Shown here one piece after another: positions 4,881 to 5,061 of a stretch of DNA of 5,061 bases (the stretch's first letter is position 1; every line of letters begins with the position of its first letter). The position numbers were made by a program, and so were the translations under genes. A model generated the notes under the pieces. The model saw only the letters and a program-made list of their open reading frames with translations. It was not told where the DNA came from and ran no database searches. Origin of the DNA: Desulfovibrio sp. (GTDB lineage Bacteria; Desulfobacterota; Desulfovibrionia; Desulfovibrionales; Desulfovibrionaceae); NCBI GenBank assembly GCA_003525525.1, contig DQED01000373.1, positions 148 through 5,208 of the forward strand, given 5' to 3'.

Positions 4881-5061
4881 ATGCCGTTTTCTCCCGACGC
4901 CTGGATCCGCGTGCGCCACGAGGATACCCCCATCTATTTGTGCCCCGAAGCGCCGGACTGGTTCGTGCCCAACGCCGCCGGCGACGCCGCCATCGCCGCG
5001 GCCGCGCGCGGAGGGGCCCCAAACTGCCGGGAACGGCTCTTCCTCGCCCGCCTGCCCGAGG
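4881..5061 (+). CDS. N-terminal fragment of an unidentified protein, possibly with a PqqD/RRE-like domain
   Basis: Sixty complete codons are visible and the frame is open at the right edge. The ATG at 4881 is preceded by AAGGA (4869-4873) at seven bases, a clear ribosome site. Third positions are nearly all G or C, like the other right-hand genes. The start MPFSPDAWIRVRHEDTPIYL is followed by CPEAPDWFVPNAAGDAAIAA (21-40), then RGGAPNC. The pattern of a short beta segment, a W-F-x-P-N turn and G-D-x-x-I recalls PqqD/RRE domains, where a beta segment is followed by L-N-x-x-G and a helix. Such domains often stand before a radical SAM barrel or beside peptide-modifying enzymes. This is a weak resemblance made by eye, and the rest of the protein is not in the window. 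Confidence 0.7.
   Translation, partial: MPFSPDAWIRVRHEDTPIYLCPEAPDWFVPNAAGDAAIAAAARGGAPNCRERLFLARLPE

Noticed and set aside
4615..5061. Plus-strand frame from ATG 4615 or 4795 open to the right edge
   Set aside because: The translation is Arg/Pro/Ser-rich and out of frame with the better-supported ATG at 4881, which has a ribosome site and GC-biased third positions.

Overview
The window is GC-rich throughout, at roughly 62-73% in the lines I counted. The right-hand genes have strongly GC-biased third positions, and purine-rich Shine-Dalgarno sequences are common. A predicted lipoprotein points to a Gram-negative bacterium. The EF-hand lipoprotein, the stacked GC-rich hairpins behind a gene and the codon use would fit a sulfate-reducing deltaproteobacterium of the Desulfovibrio group. 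That placement is inference and nothing here proves it. No rRNA, tRNA, CRISPR array or insertion sequence was seen.

Positions 1-1417, minus strand, hold two nucleotide-sugar genes. A left-handed beta-helix acyltransferase comes first and a DegT/DnrJ/EryC1/StrS PLP aminotransferase follows 23 bases later, running off the left edge. Aminotransferase plus N-acyltransferase is the usual pair for making an N-acylated amino sugar on a nucleotide carrier, as in O-antigen, capsule or glycoprotein glycan loci. The left edge is therefore probably inside a surface-polysaccharide cluster.

Positions 1418-1554 are a short divergent intergenic region with a candidate plus-strand promoter and inverted repeats. 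From it run two tightly spaced plus-strand genes. The first is a FAD-dependent amine-oxidase/protoporphyrinogen-oxidase-like flavoprotein (1555-2901). Five bases later comes a radical SAM protein with a SPASM-type C-terminus (2907-3965). They look co-translated and probably act on related substrates, but the substrate cannot be read from sequence. Their histidine codon use differs from the left pair.

Positions 3966-4065 contain three consecutive GC-rich hairpins between convergent genes, probably a two-way transcript end or a dispersed intergenic repeat. A small EF-hand lipoprotein follows on the minus strand (4066-4362).

Positions 4363-4880 are largely non-coding. They hold four copies of a GCAAGC/GCTTGC word, two hairpins with minus-strand T runs, a doubtful 33-residue minus-strand ORF and a candidate promoter. 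At 4881 a plus-strand gene begins and runs off the right edge. Its first 60 residues resemble, weakly, a PqqD/RRE-type N-terminal domain.

No clearly new system is demonstrated. The least explained part is the flavoprotein-radical SAM pair next to the sugar genes, followed by the truncated gene at the right edge.
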